Assembly: GCA_031213475.1 (NCBI GenBank)
Contig: JARUPZ010000006.1
Span: forward strand, 1,765,501-1,829,500
Source: Nereocystis luetkeana
Lineage: Eukaryota; Sar; Phaeophyceae; Laminariales; Laminariaceae
Length of the DNA stretch: 64,000 nt
Direction: 5' to 3'
Every line of letters begins with the position of its first letter. The stretch's first letter is position 1. The notes under the pieces were generated by a model. That model saw only the letters and a program-made list of their open reading frames with translations. It ran no database searches and was not told the DNA's origin. Shown here in pieces: positions 60,825 to 64,000 of this stretch. The position numbers and the translations under genes were made by a program.

Positions 60825-60967
60825 TTGCTAACCTTATCCCCTTCCTGTTTGCCCGCCTGTGGCCAGCATGTATCTCCTATGATAGCGATCGTTTTCTCGC
60901 TCATATCTAGTGTTTCAAACTCCTCCAGGTCACATTCGTCTATTTCCCTCATCTCCTCTTCTAACAC
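60825..60967 (-). pseudogene. Protein-like segment linked to R2
   Basis: MLEEEMREIDECDLEEFETL, then EKTIAIIGDTCWPQAGKQEG. The second block recurs at 23195-23270 beside another R2, so it is probably element-derived. Family unknown. Confidence 0.4.
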
Positions 60968-61004
60968 ATCCCCTTCCTCCTTGCACCTTTCACATTATCC
61001 TACT

Positions 61005-61090
61005 ATGGGGGGGGGGGGGGGGTACTCGATAGGAGAGGTGTACTCGATCTCATCCATGGCCGTAGTCGTATGGTTGGGGGGGGGGGGGAG
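61005..61090 (+). repeat. R1 repeat fragment between G runs
   Basis: GTACTCGATAGGAGAGGTG to GGCCGTAGTCGTATGG, with poly-G on both sides. Confidence 0.7.
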
Positions 61091-62200
61091 TATGCTGGAG
61101 TTCCAGCGCACAGTGCAATGCCATGGTCGATCGAGGGAAGTAGCACATATTGCACTGTAGCACTGACTGCTGTGCGATCAATTTGACGGCGGGAATGCGG
61201 CATACGCTGCGCTCTGTCTTAATACACGGTCTCTTGCATTGACTCTAGCAGAGTGCGTTCCAGAGCTGGGTATCCACATCAAGAATGTTGGTACATCCGC
61301 CGGATAAGGACACATGATATGCCACTCTAAAACATCTATTTTCTCCCAAAGTTGGTATAAAAATGGCCATTTGTCTCATATATTATCTAAATTTCCTGCA
61401 CGAGGCCGAAAAAAACCCGTTGCACGCGCGATCGAAGTATCACACAAGATACACACACAGTTTACAAAGATGACTTTCGACCAAATCCTCCATCTCACAG
61501 CTGTTATTTTACAAAAATTAGAAATATACCATACGAGTGGGACGTCTCCGCGGCGGGCTGACGCCCGCCGGGGGGCTTCGCGCATGCCCGTAGTGGCGAA
61601 AGAGAGACATCACCATAACCATAGCTAAGCCGCACAACAGCAACCGTACTGCCATGGGGGGAAAGGTAACTATTAATAGTGTGCCTGTGATAAAGGAACG
61701 AAATCCTCAACAAAACACACGTCCGCGAGACACGATTTGGGTAGCCCAGCAACGAACGGTGTAGGCGGCAGAGTTGACCGCAGTGCCGCCACTAGCATCC
61801 CCCGAATGCAAGCAGTAGCACAGCAAGCAGCAGCTAGCCGTAGCTAGGGGCAGCATCAGCTTGAGCAAACAAAAGTAAACAGCATAAGCACCAGCACCAG
61901 CACCAGCTTCCATTTTTCGATCGCTACTGCTGCTACCGCAATACCAGATAGGGTGGAACTGAAATCATACACGAGCTGTCATGCTGTCGCGCTCTACAAG
62001 CAAGGCGGTACCAGCACCAGTACGAGCATGAATACGAGTCCTTTCGGGACGACGCATCCTCCACGACACCAAGCGCGGGCGAGAGGGTACCGTAGCAGCG
62101 GGCTGCCGGCGTCCCACCGGCACCATCCAACGCCGCTCGTGCGCGTTGTACTCCAGCAATACGTCTCGGCCATCTGTGCTCCCGGCGGTTGTTGTGTTGT
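61091..62200. other. Unassigned region
   Basis: No gene or repeat family recognised. The missing first exon of the UBA-UBX-LRR gene could be here, but no MGF-type UBA start was found. Confidence 0.4.
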
Positions 62201-62224
62201 TATACAGCTAGCAGCATGGTGCGT

Positions 62225-62790
62225 GGAGGCATGGAAGATGCTCGGTGGTTATGATACTGTCTTGAATGAAGTTGAAAGCCCGGTACAAACCTGGGTTCAG
62301 GCACTGGGATCGTGTTTGTAGTACTTGGAAGGCGCATCTTAAGTGGAAAACCAGGGGTTTCCAGAGACGCACGAGCTTGGTCTCAGTCTCCACCGTGCAC
62401 GGGTGGCATGGCGATGGCTTTCGTTGACGATTTCTTCCCGCCCCTCAAGGCTAGGTATTCATTTAATTTGTTTTCAAGTGCCGGTTTCATTGCCTTGCCG
62501 TTCAGAGGAGGTGTGGGAGTGGGTTTTGGGGAGCCGCATCTTTGACTCATGTTCTAGTTCGTGGGATCGGGGTTTCCATGAATTTCGCATAATTCGGCAG
62601 ATTATACGGCTCATCAGAGTGGGCTAGTGTTACGATACTGCCTTGAATGAGGTTGAAAGCCCGGTAAGTACCTGGGTCCAGGCGCTGGGATCGTGTTTGT
62701 AGTACTTGGAAGGCGTATCTTCTTAGATGAAAAGTTTTCCAGAGACGCACGAGCATGGTCTTAGTCTCCACTGTGCACGAAAGGAATTGC
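62225..62790. repeat. Direct repeat, two units of about 165 bp
   Basis: 62245-62405 and 62628-62790 share GTTGAAAGCCCGGTA, GGATCGTGTTTGTAGTACTT and CCAGAGACGCACGAGC. The spacer resembles 9850-9985 (GAGTGG, GCCGCATCTT, GTGGGCTAGTGTTA). Confidence 0.75.
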
Positions 62791-62903
62791 GCTGCTCTTC
62801 TTCTTTCTCTAAGCGAACAACAAAGCAAACTACACACGCGTGTACCAACGTACCGACTTGATAGGCAGACCTGTCCAGGGATACAAGGTGTCGCCTGCCG
62901 CTC

Positions 62904-63000
62904 TTAACCCTTTTAGAACCGCAGTCCCGTTCTGGGGACAAACCAGTCAAATTTCAAGTAGTTTTGTCCCCAAACGGGACCGCGGTTCTAAAGGGGTTAA
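62904..63000. mobile_element. 95-bp hairpin element, copy 6
   Basis: Best copy: TTAACCCTTTTAGAACCGCA to GCGGTTCTAAAGGGGTTAA. Confidence 0.85.
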
Positions 63001-63189
63001 CACCAATGATATGGAGAGCAAAAATATACCGTATATTTATGTCGTCAAATTCCTAGCTTACCATACCAGGCAATAAAGTACTTTTTAGCCCATTTTTCGA
63101 GAATTTGCCTCAAATCCTACATTCGGCGCTTTTGGGGGCAGGGAAGTAACACAAGCACATTGTATTTTCTGTACAGTACAGACCGGCGT

Positions 63190-63460
63190 CCCCGGGCTTG
63201 GTAGGTGGCCCGCGCGCCCACTAAGATCAAGTTCGTGGGTTCGAGTCTCACCGAGTGCATGCTCGTAGGGACTTTTTCTTGCATAAAGAAATTGATCAGC
63301 GGAAAGCGCGAGAGCGTGAGTTAGCTACATTCGATGAAAACCGACGAGCAGTGGGAATGCTGAACCGTATGCGCGACAAAAAATAAAGGCACGTACCGGG
63401 GGGGAGAAGGGACGACACCCGTGACCACGGCTTCTCCAGAAGAAGATCGCCGAGGGCGAA
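63190..63460 (+). repeat. tRNA-derived SINE, second family
   Basis: The head contains GGCTTGGTAGGTGG and a B box GGGTTCGAGTC with a paired T-arm (GTGGG/CTCAC). The body shares AAAGGCACGTACCG with the 28594 SINE. No acceptor stem pairing. Confidence 0.6.
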
Positions 63461-63746
63461 ACCTTATACCAGGTATTATAATACGAGTTTAGGGTGGAAA
63501 AGAAAAGTAATCACGAGAAAGAAAAAAGACTAACCAGGTACCACAGGGTACGTACCAATACGCAAGAGCGCCTGACGGGTCGACTATGCTTGTTTCATTG
63601 GCTTCGTCTTCAGTCTTTGTATCGCCCTTTCTCTCCCTCTCTTTCGGCGGAGCCCCTAACTCATAGTTTTGCCCAAGAGGCTACCACTGCCGCTGCACCG
63701 GGGCAATCCAAGCCGAAGCAGCACCTGCCTGCACCCAACTGAGACG

Positions 63747-64000
63747 ATGACAGCTTCTGTTCCTCCGGCAAGCGTGGCGGAAAACACACAAAAAATACCC
63801 CAAATTGAAGACAAGGCATCGTATGTACCGAGCGTTGAGCTGCCACGCGCAGTTCACGGGCGGGACGTGCACGAACTCAGCGATCGCGCTTGGCTTGCGC
63901 ACGCATTGCGGCGGCGTCAGGCAAGCAGCGCCAAAAGCAGCAGCAGCAGCAGCAGCAGCAGGGTAGCAGCAGCAGTGTTCCAAGTTGAGTTTCCCACTTC
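63747..64000 (+). CDS. Possible 5' end of an unidentified gene, running off the window
   Basis: From ATG at 63747 the frame stays open to the window edge (84 codons). The start reads MTASVPPASVAENTQKIPQI, later VHGRDVHELSDRAWLAHALR, then poly-Ser from an AGC tract. Composition is protein-like outside the Ser run, but no family is recognised. It could be a repeat-derived open frame. Confidence 0.4.
   Translation, partial: MTASVPPASVAENTQKIPQIEDKASYVPSVELPRAVHGRDVHELSDRAWLAHALRRRQASSAKSSSSSSSSRVAAAVFQVEFPT

Noticed and set aside
63190-63262. Functional tRNA gene
   Set aside because: Same reasons: good B box, no acceptor pairing, SINE-like body downstream.

Overview
The window is nuclear DNA of an intron-rich eukaryote. 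Host genes are recognisable only as short GC-rich exons with clean GT-AG junctions, scattered among large introns packed with transposable elements, minisatellites and long homopolymer C/G tracts. High coding GC, LRR exons in phase 0, and LINE 3' ends plus tRNA-derived SINEs would suit a stramenopile with a large genome (brown-alga-like). That assignment is inference only; no marker gene settles it.

Three host genes can be assembled by eye with matching intron phases. (1) A complete RAD23 gene lies on the minus strand from 29144 to 6319: nine exons, 415 codons, 22.8 kb, with UBL, UBA1, XPC-binding and UBA2 domains in order. (2) A secreted or ER thioredoxin/PDI-like gene lies on the plus strand, starting at 29422 and seen in seven exons to 41206. 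It is divergent from RAD23, with about 280 bp between the start codons. (3) A minus-strand gene between about 58398 and 43424 encodes UBA, coiled coil, UBX, a long Gly/acidic linker and then RNI-type leucine-rich repeats. All visible exon phases agree, which points to an unusual UBA-UBX-LRR protein. Genes 2 and 3 converge near 41.2-43.4 kb, next to a 100-N assembly gap. RAD23 and UBA-UBX proteins both belong to the ubiquitin/p97/proteasome delivery field, so two of the three genes share a theme. A possible fourth gene begins at 63747 and runs off the right edge.

The rest is repeats. The commonest is a roughly 110-bp palindromic MITE (MITE-A, ends TTACGGGGG/CCCCCGTAA, TA target duplication) with more than 20 copies, some nested. 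Others are a 95-bp hairpin element, an 840-bp TIR element, a 1.1-kb element flanked by TA, a TIR element carrying a protein-like fragment, GATC-rich repeats, poly-G-bounded repeats (R1/R2), SINEs, and two LINE 3' ends.

Two patterns stand out. First, several introns begin with decaying tandem arrays of the preceding exon's last bases together with its 5' splice site (RAD23 exon 7, gene 2 exons 2 and 6, gene 3 last visible exon). Second, the 9-mer TACCWGGTA occurs 35 times against roughly 0.5 expected. In two MITE-A copies it sits as an exact 7-bp insertion at a TA, like a transposon excision footprint. Coordinates and counts were made by hand.
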